NCBI GenBank assembly: GCA_009760855.2 | Contig: WPIO01000110.1 | Span: forward strand, 963,501-1,027,500 | DNA: 64,000 bases | Source: Cristatella mucedo | Taxonomy: Eukaryota; Bryozoa; Phylactolaemata; Cristatellidae | Reading direction: 5' to 3' | In this document: positions 9,184 through 28,939 of the stretch, piece after piece | Layout: each line of letters opens with the position of its first letter | Numbering within the stretch: position 1 is the first letter of the stretch | Program-made: the position numbers and the translations under genes | Notes under the pieces: generated by a model | What the model was told of the DNA's origin: nothing | Database searches by the model: none | What the model saw: only the letters and a program-made list of their open reading frames with translations

Positions 9184-12100
9184 CAGTGCTGAAGAATAAT
9201 CCTAAGCATTCTGGAGGCATTGTTAAAGATACTTTCACAACCTTATATGCCAAGACTGTTCACTTCCGGATGTTGGACTGACCAAGTAAGAGTCCAGATT
9301 TGAACCCAACTGAATGTTGCGCTGAGCACACTACCACACAAGTGCAGGACTGCTGTGGCTCTTGCAACAAAGATTGCAAAGATGCAACAAAGATCCGAAC
9401 ACGTGATCGGGTGCCAGGCATGGTTCCAAAACGATGCATAATACGGACACAGCAGCAGACAGCAGCAGCCAGCCACCGGATAGCGTGCTCTCTGATAGGC
9501 AAAGGGAAATAGAAGAGCTCGTTTCAAACGAGTCAGGAGTCGAGGTCTTGACTCAGTCGATGCATCGATCATTATTGGTAAAAAACGAAACTTATGTCTC
9601 GTAATTTCAAAACGAACACATTCTGCTGCATGCATATTGCCATATCTCACACGTTCTGCAACACGCATGCAACATCACCCAACAGTTTTTCGGATCTTTT
9701 TGTTTTTCATAAAATGCCATCGATCATGGTCTATCACTCTACAGTCGCCAACGATTAATTGCACGGATCTCGAGTTCTATCTGACCTACGTCTGCACATG
9801 AGCCAACTCGCATGCATCTCAAACGTGACCCACGTGACCCGAGTCAGACAGTCGTTGGGAAACATTTGTTGAGAGCAGATACTGGACACGTCTTTAACTC
9901 TCACTTCATCCTGTTCGTATGCGGCTAACTGTGAGTTTACTTAAAAAACCGCAACTGTTAGTTACACTGTTTAAAAAGTGCCACACGAGGGGTCATTTCG
10001 AAGGGGTAGCAAGCACGATTACTGTGGCTCGGCCGGAGCAGACGATGTGGCACGTGACACGTCACCGGGCAGAGCGACTGACGTGCAGGCCGCGGCTCTG
10101 AGCGGAGAATTCGTGGCTTCGGAAATGCTCACAGCCTCTGGAAGGTGTCGCTGGTACAGCGAGCGAATGGAGTGAGACAGATGACGGACCACAGCTGTGC
10201 CTACAGCGCTGAACTGCACTGCAGTCTCCATTCCGTAATTTCGAGCCCAGATCTCAAGCGAGACAAGCGGTGCTTTCTGTAAATGTGAATGAGCAGCCAC
10301 ACCTCCCATCGCCCCATACAAATACGCCAAGCAAGAGACTTCCATTGTTGGTCACATGTCCTTGAGACACTGACCACTGGGTTCAAGGGAAGAAGATAAA
10401 GAGTCACAGAAAGTGCAAAGTATAATTTTTTTCGAGCAACGTCAACGGGGGGGGGGAAGGAGGAGGAGGAGGAGGAGGAGGAGGAGGAGGAGCTCTGTGC
10501 AGCTCTGCACGGCAATCAGCATCTGCACAGAGCGGCAACTTCCACATCTGCTTTCGCCGGAAGTACTTCTTGCGTCGGGTGCTGGGCAAGAAGTCCGGCA
10601 GAAAGCAGGCACGACGCGGACATCGTTCTCGAGTGCGCATAACGTATCCGTGTATGATGAATGATTGAGAAGCCTGTGAAGTGCAGAAATTCGGCAGCTT
10701 CAACAGTCGAAGCAGAGAAATTCGGCAGCTTTCAACAGTCGAAGCAGAGAACGAGCTGGAGAGTCGAGCGGCCGAGCTGAGCGAGAGCTGAGGCAGTATA
10801 AGAATAAGAAGCACGGACGCTGGAAGCACGGCGCACAAAACACAAAGCTGGAGATGTAGCAATGCTATGTAATGTATCTCTTGCAGAGCTGGTTTTGCCC
10901 AGCGGTGAAGGAGGTCGTGAGCTCGAGCCCTGTGGCACACGTGAAGCACCTGAATAGAGATCAAGTTCTCTCAGGGTGCTATATAAATGAATTATATTTC
11001 TATATTTGTAAATCTTTGACGGTAACTCCATATGGCCACAACGACTAAGTGGGTGCTACTCGTGAAAGTTTTCTACAGAGCACTCACAGACTATTAGCAG
11101 ATTGTCAGCAGCATCGACGAGAGATGACAGAATTGTCGCACAATAATTAACGCGTGAGTGTGGCAGAAGAGACAGCTGTCGTCGTCGTCGTGCTAGCAGG
11201 ATCTGGATCTGGTCGTGCAGGAGCAGGATCTGGATCTGGTCGTGCAGGAGCAGGATCTGGAGGAGTCACAAGGAGGAACTGAAGCCGGAGACGAAGGAGC
11301 AGCAGAGTGCGCAAAGGAGCCAGGCAGCTGCCGTGAGCCCGCTACGTCGGAGTGAGACTTTTGCAGGGTTTTCCTTTAGCAGAATTATTACTACATTTGG
11401 CTAATTTTCAAATTGTATTTAGAGGCAATCCGCTAGTATCCTTCAACGACCTGTGTTGGTCACGTGATCCCCCTTTGGTCTCGGTTCTTATTACCAGGGT
11501 GATCTTATTAGCAAATTGTCTTTTCATGGCAGTGTATAAGAACCACTCCAAGAGACAGACAGGCACAGAAGGTGTACTTCCAGACAGACACTTTGACACG
11601 TCACCAAAGCAGCAGCTAGAGCTGAGACAATCGGTGGCAAACGGTGGAGCAAATATACAACCCTGTGCGACCGTTGGTTAAGCCATTGCAATGACCGTTG
11701 AGCATTTATCCCAGGAGGTAAGGGGCTCACTCTTCACGACCCAAGTCGTGGGTTAGAGTTCTTCAGCAGGCAATCCTTTATTGCCTTCTATGAGCAGTGG
11801 AGATAGCCGTCAAGGCTCTCCTGCCGATATATATAAATGAATCAGCTAACCTTAAACTAAGCAGCCTCTTCAGATAATCTTCGATTGCTTCAAGGCAAAC
11901 AGTAAGAGCTGAAGAACTACAACATAGGTCATATGATGTAGGTCAAACGCATAGGTAAAGACACTAGCTATGCTCGCTGGTGTGTAATAGGACTACGACC
12001 TTAGGAAGTGGGCCACGAGTTGATACACAGGAAGAGAGTATGCCTGTAGCGTTAGGATTCAGCATGCACCTTGCAGCACACGATGGCTCTAAAAAAAAAG

Positions 12101-15100
12101 TCTACAACTAAGACCTGATCCAGCTGCTTTCACAGCTAGGTGAGTCATTGGTCAAGATGCACGCCTACCTTGAACGGATCAAACTCGTCGACGCGCTCAG
12201 GGTCGATCGGCACGCACGCCCGACCCGTCTTAGGGTGGATGCAGAACGGACTCTTCAGCAGATGGTTGAGCCCGGTGCTCACGTTGACGTCGAGTCGCGG
12301 ATACGCGTACTGCAGCACGATCTCGTTCAACTGTGCAAAAGAGCTCAGACGCTGCACGCAGCTGCAGCTGCCGACTGACACGACCGCGCAGTCGGAGCTA
12401 CGACGACTTTCGGTGCACGCGGTGGCCAATGGAGCAACCGGTCCCGATCGATGCACGGGTGCCGCAAGCCGAGACCCGGCCATCCAAAGCCAACGTCCCC
12501 CACTCCAGACAAATCCACACTCCGTCGCGATCGGCTCGGGCATCAGCCCTCCCCCCTGCCATTCCCCGAGCAAAGCGGCAGTGCTGAATGCAAGCGCCGC
12601 CTCGCAGTGCTCGCCACCGGGCTCAACGACCACATGCAGCGAGTCTAGCAAACGCCGAATCATGCTTAATCATGGCAACAGGGCTGGACAAGCATGACTG
12701 CATGCGAGCGTGTGTGCGTGCGTGTGTGCGTGTGTGCGTGCGTGTGTGCGTGCGTGCGTGTGCCCTCGACAGCTCGTGTGGCAGCTAACTCGGTGCTGAC
12801 AGGGTGACCGAATTCCTGTGTATCTTTCCATCGCAACACAGCAGCTGAATCAACAGCAAGCAGCAGGAACAGGCAGCCGTGCGTTACAGCGTACCGCAGT
12901 CCTGGACTTTCGGAACTTATCGCCAATCAAAGTCGTCAACGACTCTTTGAGCACGCACCACCGGCTCTTCGAGTTGGGCAGCTCCTGCAAGGCAAAGTTT
13001 GCCATGAGCAGGAGGCGACAAGCAGCAACAGGCAGCAGAAGCAGCAGAAATAGAAGCAGCAGGGGAGCGAATCGGCTGATTCCTTGCTAAGCGGCACGAT
13101 TCCCTTATTGTCAACGTTGTACGGCTGAGACAAAAAGCAAGACGCCTGAGAGCCATCAATCCAATTCCTTTAAATCCGATACGACTTGGCACTAGGTTTA
13201 AGCGATTCTGGATTTGCCCACGCAGGACTGACCCTCTGCTAGCTGTCCACTTCTTAGCAACATTTGTCAATGCTGTACAGATCTTTAGCTCTATTTGGAA
13301 ATGGTGTACCGAAACCTTGCTAGAGAACAAATTTTGCCGAGCACGTGGCCAGTGACTTGCACAATTGACGAATGGCGATAAGACTGAGAACTGGCAGGGA
13401 TCGATGGGCGCAGCCAATGCGCCCTTGCTATGCCTAGGCAAGGAATGAGCATGACCACGGCCTCCAGGCTGCCTGCCAAACTGGTGCCCCTGTGAATGGG
13501 ATCTCTACTGCTTCTGTCAAATCGCTGCACTTGCCCTTGACCTTGCACGTTCGCAAAACCGCTCTCTTGCACACTCTACCGGCTCCTGCACACTCCTCTC
13601 CTGCTCACCACGATGGCTACTACTGATGACGAGCGCCAAGCCTGAAGAGCAAAGGGTCCGAGAGAAAATACGACGACGTCACGTTTCTGGATTAGGTAAC
13701 ACTTCAGTGCTCACTCAGCTCAGTCGGGTGGCCGGATGAGATGCAAAAGTGCAGCCTGCCACGTGACATGGAAGTCACGCTGGCCCAGTAGGCCCTAAGC
13801 GGCACCCTGGCGGGAGTGGAGCAGGGGTCGCGCTCCGCGCACCATGAGAGGCTTGAGCAGCTGGTCTTGCAGATCCTTGTCCGGCAGCAGAGCGAGCACA
13901 CGCTTGACGCGATCCTCGTCGCCAAGGAAGTCTTGCGCTTCGACGGCGTAGTCGTCGAAGCGCTCCTGGATGATGCCGAGTGCCCGTTGAATGGATGGAT
14001 GAACGTTGCCTTCGTACAAAGTGACTTTCTTTCCCTGCGCGACAATTGAAACATAGGGGCGATATTAAAATTCATTTGCACAGCGCCCCCTAAGAGAACT
14101 TGATCTCTATTCAGGAGCTTCGCATATGCCACGGGACTCGAGCCCATGACCTCGGTCGTCAAATGCATTCACCTTGACCTCAGTCGTTAAAGGCCATCAC
14201 CTTGATCACTGGGCCAAACCTGTGAGGCAAAACTGGAGCTTCGGGGATTTGACAGGGAAATGCAGACACCCATAAGACATAGGACATGACAAGCCAGACA
14301 CAGGACTGCACGTCCAGAAGTGGCCACGGTTAGCAGCGACGACTATGACGCGACGACTATGATATGCCTCCGGCACGACTGGTCAGCAGTGACGGCCAAG
14401 ATCTTCAGCGGCAGCCAAGCACTGCAGCGGCGGCCATGCTATGCGGGAAGGGGGCCGGCCGACCAACAGCAGGACGGCCGCCACGAGCGTGCGTGCTCTG
14501 ACCCGACTAGCAACGATGAATCTTTACCCAAAAAAAAGCATTTTCCTTCGCCACGGTCTGGTGAGCCTCGCTCGAGCTGCAACACCGAGAACGTCACCTT
14601 AAGTCGAGACAGGAAGCCGGGCGTCGAGGAGAAAGGATTGACGTCATCATCGAAGCTTCCTTCACTTCCTTTTTTACAATGTCTCTTTTCTAATCTTGCT
14701 TTTTTCTACCGGTGCTTTGGTGACGTATAGCGGGAAGGATCCCTGAACCTGCCAACAGCCCTGAATAGGCCGACGAATCGACTTTGACAGCACCTGACAG
14801 CTGACAAGAAGTTTGCGCGCAGCGCATTCATTTAAGGTGAGGTAAGAGACTCGGGCTGGACGCAGGCTGGGCACAGCCCTCGAATGGAAATGCTGAAATT
14901 GAAAAACCCGGACTGAGCCTGCACCGCGGCCAGCCAGCCAGCCACTCGCTGGCTGGCTGGCTGCGGTGCAGGCTCAGAACAAGGACAGCCGTGATGGCAC
15001 ACTAAGTAAGGCGGTTGCTTTTCACGACCACGGTCTCGAGGTCGTGGGTTCGGAGCGGTGATAGCCGTAAAAAAAAATCCTAGCTGATTAAACAGCCTCG

Positions 15101-17780
15101 TTTTTGTATAGCGACAGAAGAGCCATTACGGCTATCACCACCGCTTGCAGTGGCGATAAAGGATCGCCCACCACAGGAATCGAACCCACGACCTCGGGAC
15201 CGAGGTCGTGAAAGCAACCGCCTTACCTAGTGTGCCATCGTAAAGGCTCTTCTGTCACCATACAAAAAGAGGCTGTTAAATCAGCTAGTTTAAATTTAAA
15301 TTTAAGGACGACGAAACAAACACGACGCAAAGCGACGCTAGAAAAGCAAAGCGACGCTAGAAAGGCCGGCTGGCTGACACAAGCTCTAATAAAAAAGAGA
15401 TGGGCTGGTTTAACAGACTCATTTTATAGAGCAGCAGAAGACTCTTTACGGCTAACACCGCCACTCTCGCACGAGTCAGTACAGGATCGACCGGTGCAGG
15501 ACTGCGCAGAACCGACGCAGTACCGACCCGATCTTCACCTTGACCCCGGGAGCAAGGTGAAGAGGCGAGCAACTGACCACCGTGGGCTACAAGGACGACG
15601 ACGCTCACCATGTTGGCGCCTCCCTTGACGACGCTCAGGTACTCAGCAACAGCCGATCGGCCCATCGTACCGAGCTGCCTCGCCACCTTGTCGCCGACCC
15701 AGCAGTGCACGCCTCGGCGGCCCGAGTACACCCACAGCAGGTGCTTGAATCCAAAGTCGTCTCGCAAGCACGCGTCCATTATCTTGATTGCCATGACCAT
15801 CAGAGTCCAGCAGCTGAAACGTACACGAGCACGTGTGCGCCGCACGTGCAAGAAGCTCTGGCAGCACGGGGCTGAGCTACGCAGGAGAGGCCTCGGTAGC
15901 ACGGGGAGGGGGGGGTGGGTTGGGGGGCTCGGCCCGCAGGCGATGCTGCCGGTGGCCGTGAGCTGAGCACTAAACTCCTACTAAGGCTCCTGATCGCATT
16001 GGGAGGGGCCGACCATGGCCGACGCTGGCCGCTCTTTAAGAGGCCAGCGATGGAAAGGGGGTGGAATACGCAAAAGGAAGAGCAGAAGGGTGCTCTATGC
16101 AGGCCGCAACCGGCGGACAGCTGATGCTCAGACGAGCGGTAGAGTTAACTGTAGCAAGCTGCCAGCAGACTCGGCAGGGGTGCAGCTAAGCTCACGCTAA
16201 CAGCGAACGGTGATTCTGAAATGTCAGTTGCGTACAGGCATAGGCAAAGGGCATGCTCTGAAGAGTGAAGAGGGACCAGGTGAAGGTGTCGTGCACACTA
16301 CGTCCGCGTGCACCCATCCAAGTCCGTGCAAAAGCACAAGCACACAACACAACACACACAAACTTACGTGGATGCAAGCATGCCAAAGTTTGGGTACATG
16401 CCATGCACACGCGCACACACATGCACATATCCTTGTCACATGCACACGGAAAAACATGTGTTTTCTCAAGCATGCAACATGTAAGCACGGTCTGGGAGAG
16501 CTTGCCAATAAGATGCACGATCGATGGACCTATTTACTCTGCCAGTTCCTCTTTGCACGCCCTCTTACTCCTTTCACACTCCTTCTTACATCCTTTTCCA
16601 CTTATCCAAAATCTATTCATGATAGACCATCCAAATATAGACACGGTGTCCAAAATAATGAATGTAATTGCCACAATGCCACACACACCCCCAAGTCACC
16701 ACTAGGCAGTCCAGAAACAGAATCTGCTGGAATACGTTTACGTTTACTAACACCATTTTATTTGCATGGGGCAAGACGACGTACACAGACGCGGTGCACC
16801 TACCGAGGGCATATATCTGCGCCGGAGCAGCAGTTTCGAACTTCGTCATAATCGGTCATGTCGATGTCAAACACGAGCTCCTTCTCCTGAGGTGCGAAGG
16901 TGCCGGCAGGTGCCAAATCTTTGCGAGAGGGCTAGAAATTGAAAAGTAATAAACCATGCTGCGTGAGCGATCGGCATCGCATGCTGTGAATAATAGATCT
17001 AAGCTAGGTATGCGTCTGGAGGTAACAAATAACGGCCACGGCATTCGTGTTAACAGCAGGCAGCCATATCTAGCTCTGCAAAAGGGCCAAGCCAATGTGC
17101 AGAAATGAGCGAACAACAAGGAAAGCAAAAAGGTTAGAAGCAACGAGTACTATCTTCGGTGAAAGACTTGAAACATGAATAATGCTTAATTAATATGCTT
17201 CATCTGATAGCCACTAATTGAATAGGAGCTCAGAATATACGCTAGACTCTGGATGCTGCTCCTTACGTCCTCAACTACGGTCCCTCTGAGAGGCGCATAC
17301 TAGCTGCGGCAATCTCTATATTATCATATATATATTATATTATATATATATCAATATTCAAAAGATAGCATATGTACGCATTCGAAAACGAGAGAGCTTG
17401 AGCTTAAAGACCAGGGCGAAGTCAACTTACCGGTAATACGAAATGGTTGCGCGATGTCCTTCAAGAAGGCGGCATGATATCGGTAAAAAAAGAGAACTTG
17501 CACATACCTGGCACGAGTAGACAGCTCCGATGTCGATCTTGTGCGGACATCGTTCGATTATCTCTTTCTCCATACTACTCTGGTCGTTATATGACCGGTA
17601 GCGAACGTAGATATCGCCCTCCAGAGTGAAAGAGAATTCGCGGTTTCTCAAATAACTCTTCGTGGCGTCTCCGTAGCTCATCCATCTGCACAAAGTTCCG
17701 AATGGAAATAGCTTCTTATAATAAATAGGGAGCAGCTCTGATAAACAGCCCGAATCGAACGAGTTCCCGCCACCATCCAT
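8427..17780 (-). CDS. PRIM1: DNA primase small (catalytic) subunit, PRIM1
   Basis: Seven coding exons on the - strand, in order 17780-17508, 16931-16804, 15813-15609, 14034-13843, 12984-12895, 12330-12169 and 8666-8427, join in phase to 429 aa (human 420). The protein synthesises RNA primers in the DNA polymerase alpha-primase complex in the nucleus. Motifs: [16 protein letters not shown] (about 46-61); catalytic [11 protein letters not shown] with D113 and D115; zinc-site cysteines in [12 protein letters not shown] (125, 126, 132, 135); the nucleotide-binding [10 protein letters not shown] (164-173); third catalytic Asp D310 in [31 protein letters not shown]; and C-terminal [17 protein letters not shown]. 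All introns are GT-AG; exon 2 exits in phase 2 and the others in phase 0. The start ATG at 17780 is the first in frame before the conserved [12 protein letters not shown]. Exon 5 (ELPNSKSRW...) is the least conserved and its donor GTACGC is the least certain junction. The last intron (3.5 kb) contains transposon debris. It is head to head with the ciliary gene. Confidence 0.93.
8929..9010 (+). mobile_element. LINE family II 3'-tail fragment in PRIM1 intron 6
   Basis: Matches the stretch before the family II end at 52.93 kb: accatgttattcatgttg, a tcaagcatgat-like segment, and cctttgcagcaa. Confidence 0.6.
9042..9183. repeat. (TA)n / (TATG)n microsatellite
   Basis: About 140 bases of alternating TA with some GTGTGT, ending exactly where a Tc1/mariner-like fragment starts. 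It might have grown out of that element's target or internal sequence. Confidence 0.95.
9184..9345 (+). mobile_element. Tc1/mariner-type transposase remnant
   Basis: One frame reads [14 protein letters not shown] ... MLD, an in-frame TGA, then [11 protein letters not shown]. This matches the 'QDNDPKHxS ... LDWPxxSPDLNPIE' end of Tc1-like DDE transposases. The TGA sits where the conserved Trp (TGG) is expected, and the second catalytic Asp of the NDPKH motif is Asn here. It is a dead fragment inside PRIM1 intron 6. Confidence 0.8.
9346..10440. other. PRIM1 intron 6 sequence, nothing recognised
   Basis: No exon-like or repeat-family sequence that I can name. Several reading frames exist but none resembles a protein family. 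Confidence 0.35.
10447..10492. repeat. G10 run followed by (GGA)n
   Basis: Ten G then about 12 GGA units. On the PRIM1 sense strand it is a pyrimidine tract; on the + strand it has the pattern of a G-quadruplex-forming sequence. Confidence 0.9.
10683..10748. repeat. Tandem duplication, about 31-bp unit, two copies
   Basis: The unit containing AATTCGGCAGCTT and CAACAGTCGAAGCAGAGAA is repeated once with a one-base T insertion. Confidence 0.8.
10888..10998 (+). mobile_element. tRNA-derived SINE family B, in PRIM1 intron 6
   Basis: Reads ctggttttgcccagcggtga, then gagctcgagccctgtgg, then cctgaatagagatcaagtt and ctatataaatgaattat. It is the clearest + strand copy of the family tail. Confidence 0.75.
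11197..11262. repeat. Tandem duplication, 30-bp unit
   Basis: GCAGGATCTGGATCTGGTCG plus GTGCAGGAGCA-type unit occurs twice and begins a third time (caggatctggagga). It also has an internal GGATCT doublet. Confidence 0.85.
11713..11862 (+). mobile_element. Diverged tRNA-derived SINE family A, in PRIM1 intron 6
   Basis: Recognised by gtaaggggctcactcttcac, gtcgtgggttagagtt (a decayed B-box), ggcaatcctttattgcc and the end atgaatcagctaacctt. Confidence 0.6.
12706..12763. repeat. (TGTG/TGCG)n microsatellite in PRIM1 intron 5
   Basis: Alternating purine-pyrimidine repeat of TGTG and TGCG units, a composition that can adopt Z-DNA. Confidence 0.9.
14069..14222 (-). mobile_element. tRNA-derived SINE family B, in PRIM1 intron 3
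   Basis: Ends 35 bases upstream of exon 4 (in gene direction the SINE precedes the acceptor). It has the family tail (ctaagagaacttgatctcta in reverse), the GGACTCGAGCCC region, and an internal partial duplication of the 'cctcagtcgttaa' segment. Confidence 0.75.
14913..14977. repeat. Near-perfect hairpin, 30-nt arms, 5-nt loop
   Basis: Left arm 14913-14942 starts CTGAGCCTGCACCGC; right arm 14948-14977 is its reverse complement with one mismatch (29 of 30). The loop is CACTC. The arm cores are GCCA repeats. Confidence 0.9.
14993..15292 (+). mobile_element. SINE family A (+) interrupted by a second SINE family A (-)
   Basis: The outer + copy has its head at 14993-15070 (gatggcacactaagtaagg, B-box ggttcgga, gtgatagccgtaa) and its 3' part at 15241-15292 (taaaggctcttctgtcacc ... 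aatcagctag). Between them, 15079-15239 is a complete copy on the - strand with B-box GGTTCGATTCC. CGTAAA occurs on both sides of the inserted copy and fits a target-site duplication. It lies in PRIM1 intron 3. Confidence 0.8.
15385..15500 (-). mobile_element. Diverged SINE family A fragment, in PRIM1 intron 3
   Basis: Reverse-oriented 3' half: gggctggtttaacagactc, cagaagactctttacggcta, acaccgcc. The tRNA-like head is not clear. It ends about 100 bases from exon 3. Confidence 0.5.
17330..17352. repeat. Short AT microsatellite in PRIM1 intron 1
   Basis: Roughly TATATATTATATTATATATA. Minor. Confidence 0.7.
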
Positions 17781-18285
17781 AGCGCCAGAGCAGCAGAATG
17801 CACCTCCCAAATCCAAGGATACCAAACACAGTAAACACTAACATGATTGATGCAACAATTTAAGATGATCATCATATTTAAAGTTAAAAAAAAACTTATC
17901 TCGCAATATTATCATGATCTGATATGAGAAACGTATTTCGTCATTTATAGCAGGTGTCCGGGTGCTTGGCAACGGACGGCAGCCACTGCCCACACAGGCT
18001 TTACCTACAGCAGCATTCAGTATACGGGAAAACGGTAAGCGCCGAACGCTTCGGCATGGCTGGTACGAATACTCTTGATGCGAGAGAAATTTTAAATGGC
18101 TCCAGATCTCTTTTCGGCTGCTTTCCAAGTGGCTGTGCTTGTCCAAGTTCTGAGGGGTGGTGAACGGCCGGTGCATGTGCCCTGGACCGTTCGGAGCTCA
18201 CCGTGCGTGTGTACTGACCGGATCGCTTGATAGCAGAGCAGCTGTGCAGCGCAAATTAGCGGCGCTTCGCTATTGCAGACGAGAG
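17781..18285. promoter_or_regulatory. Shared upstream region between PRIM1 and the dynein docking gene
   Basis: 505 bases separate the two divergent start codons, so both promoters and both 5' leaders must lie here unless there are upstream non-coding exons. GTGCTTGGCAAC at 17962-17973 holds a good RFX half-site (GGCAAC) next to a poor one. Such X-boxes are known to drive ciliary genes, which suits the + strand gene. I see no TATA box at a convincing distance. Confidence 0.5.
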
Positions 18286-26578
<8,293 letters not shown>

Positions 26579-26713
26579 GAGCATCGACACTTCGGCGCCA
26601 CCGCCGCCGCCGCCGCGCTTCGGGCGCAACCTTGACCTCACCGACTAAGTATGTGGGTCTTCGAGTGTACATACGTGCACACGTGTAAATATGTCTAGAA
26701 GGACTTACTGTAT

Positions 26714-26719
26714 AATAAA
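26714..26719 (+). terminator. Polyadenylation signal of the docking gene
   Basis: AATAAA 136 bases after the stop codon, in an AT-rich context after a GC-rich 3' UTR. Confidence 0.6.
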
Positions 26720-26739
26720 TTATATCGGAATTCGCGGAG

Positions 26740-28930
26740 CAGAGCGAGCTGCATCATTCGAAAGAGCTGCGGCAAGGCGAGCGGCCTCAGGTTGGACGGA
26801 ACCGTTTCAAGGCGATTGACACGTTTTCCTTTCGTGAAATCGTCGGCGCCTCGCGCTCGCAGTTTGTCGATGACGAATCGCACGCGCGCGCACCGCTTGG
26901 ATTCCAAACGTCGGAGCTCGACGAGCTCAGCTGCTCCCGAACATAGCAGACGCTGCAAAGTGCCGACTTCCTGCAGTCAGGGCGAGATGCACTCTTTATA
27001 TTCAGTCAACGGCCCAAGTGGGGCACGCGCTATAGGGTGCAAACCGTGCAGCGTCCTTCGGGCAGCCGTCAGCCGACTGCTGCTGGTCCGGCGCGGCACC
27101 GCTCGCGAACCCGCGGTTACAGAGAACGCGATCGCTAACAGCGCCTCGACGTGCCGTCGCTTCGATGCAACCTAAACGGTGCGAGCGCGACAGCGAGCTT
27201 CGCAGAGCCAGCGTAGTAGTCAGTCTTAGCTTCTAATGAGCGACCGTCAATTTAGCGCCTCTCACAAGGGCGTAACCGGATTTTTCGGCACTCGGCGACG
27301 GCGGGCTAGACCGTCGTTCGTGACGGGCGAGCGACGCAAGCTCCCAAACTCTTGTTCGAAAACTGTACAAGGAAGTTCTCTTACGGCCATCTTAAAAAAA
27401 AGTCTTTCGCAAGCCAACGTGTCGAAGTCACGCCGACCTACACAGCTTTACTAAGCGTATTAGCAGGATTTTTCGTACCTCAATTCAGATAGAATCCGAA
27501 GCAGCCACCCTTGGCAAGTCTAAAAATAACAGCAAGCTCCGAATTTTCGAATGCAAACTAAAAGAATGATAGTCCCATTGTATGTGAAACCATGTGTTCG
27601 TGCCAAGGGCACGCAGCACTAGCAGAATTTATAAATCGCATCTTAAGAATGGCTTTCCTTTCAGAAAAACGCCTCGAATCGGCAACCCGGAAGCTGCCAC
27701 CTATTACTTTACGTTTGTCCCTGAAGTTCCTAAAAATTGCCATTTCCAACGGAAGCAGCAAGTCAGGCGTTTGAAGCGGCGCCGGCAACTCGCTATTGCT
27801 TACCACTGCGCCAGTACAGCGAATCTTGCACTTCGCTCATTGACGACGTTCGATATAAACCGTCTAGGTACAACTACGCTAAGGTGACGAAGCGCTGAGG
27901 TATGAAGGTGTGAGAGCTCTTCGTCGCAGCCGTGTTTCTGCTGCTGTCGGCGTGCATGCGTACACTGGTGCAGCAACTGGTGAAGGCACAAGTACGCTTG
28001 ATACTTAAGCAGCTTGAAACATGTGAGGAGCAATGGTCCGAATAGTAAAGAGCCATCGCTCAGAAGGAACTGAGTTTCTCTAGACCAGAGATAGCCTAGC
28101 TACGACTAAAGTTCAAGATCCCAACGACGGCAGCTTTCTCGCACACTATTCACATGAACTGACGCCGAACGACTATAGGCTGCAGTCTCATGCCAGCATA
28201 GCAATGAAGGCTATTGATGCCCAGCTGCCCCTTAGCCCGTATGGGAAATCCAAGTAGTTGCTTCGAAATGAGTTTCAACGGAAGCAGCTACAGTAGTTAC
28301 ATTACACGACAACTTGGGACCGGCTTGGGACTCGAGAGCCGCAGGCTTCTGTGGAAACCAGTCGCTGGCCGTCATCGTCACCGAGACTGTCTAGCAGGTT
28401 AGGGATCGCTGCTGCTGCAAATCTGACACTTAGCTTGACAGTCATGGCCGATGTACAGGACTAACGCCGAGGCCTGACGTTAGCAGCCTACCAGGTTTGC
28501 TTGCGATGGCTACATTTACCACCATTAAACATTCCCAGGGTGTGCTGGCCGCAGGAACGGCCAAGTGCTGGCAGGCAGCCAAGTGCTCTTCCGGGTGGTG
28601 CTAGCGAGGTGCAGGAGTCAATGAATGACGGCGACGCCTTTGGGACTCCCAGAATGGCCTAGGCTGGAAAACGAGTAATCACTAATCACTCGATGTCAGT
28701 CCTTTAATTTAAGCCTGGGCTGCTGGGGGACGTGACCGGCCTTTCTCCAGTGGTCAGGCTCTCTGGCTGGCCTTGTTTAAATCGTTGGCCTTATTTCGAT
28801 CTGTTTTTTCTTATTTGAATCAGTGTCAGTAGATGCTCCAAGCACCTGGAGCCGCCTCAAGCGGCTAGTGGAGTCACCTGTGCGACAGCTGCATCGGCGG
28901 CTGCAGTTTTGCTTCGTCGACTCTCTCCGA
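26740..28930. other. Intergenic region, no recognised gene
   Basis: 26740-27200 is GC- and CpG-rich with open frames on both strands (up to 127 codons on +, 87 on -), none resembling a known protein. 27450-28930 shows mixed composition and no repeat I can assign. An unrecognised exon is possible in the first part. Confidence 0.35.
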
Positions 28931-28939
28931 GCAAGTTGT

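Noticed and set aside
8954-9281. Ile-Tyr repeat proteins on both strands
   Set aside because: Translation of the TA microsatellite; only the last part of one frame is real, as transposase remnant.
12331-12663. Upstream half of the long - frame that contains PRIM1 exon 6
   Set aside because: Only the part from 12330 downward matches primase; upstream lies intron with a clear TTTTGCACAG acceptor.
15140-15240. tRNA gene (box A and perfect box B)
   Set aside because: The same sequence with a long non-tRNA tail recurs at several places; it is a SINE head and no complete cloverleaf is present.
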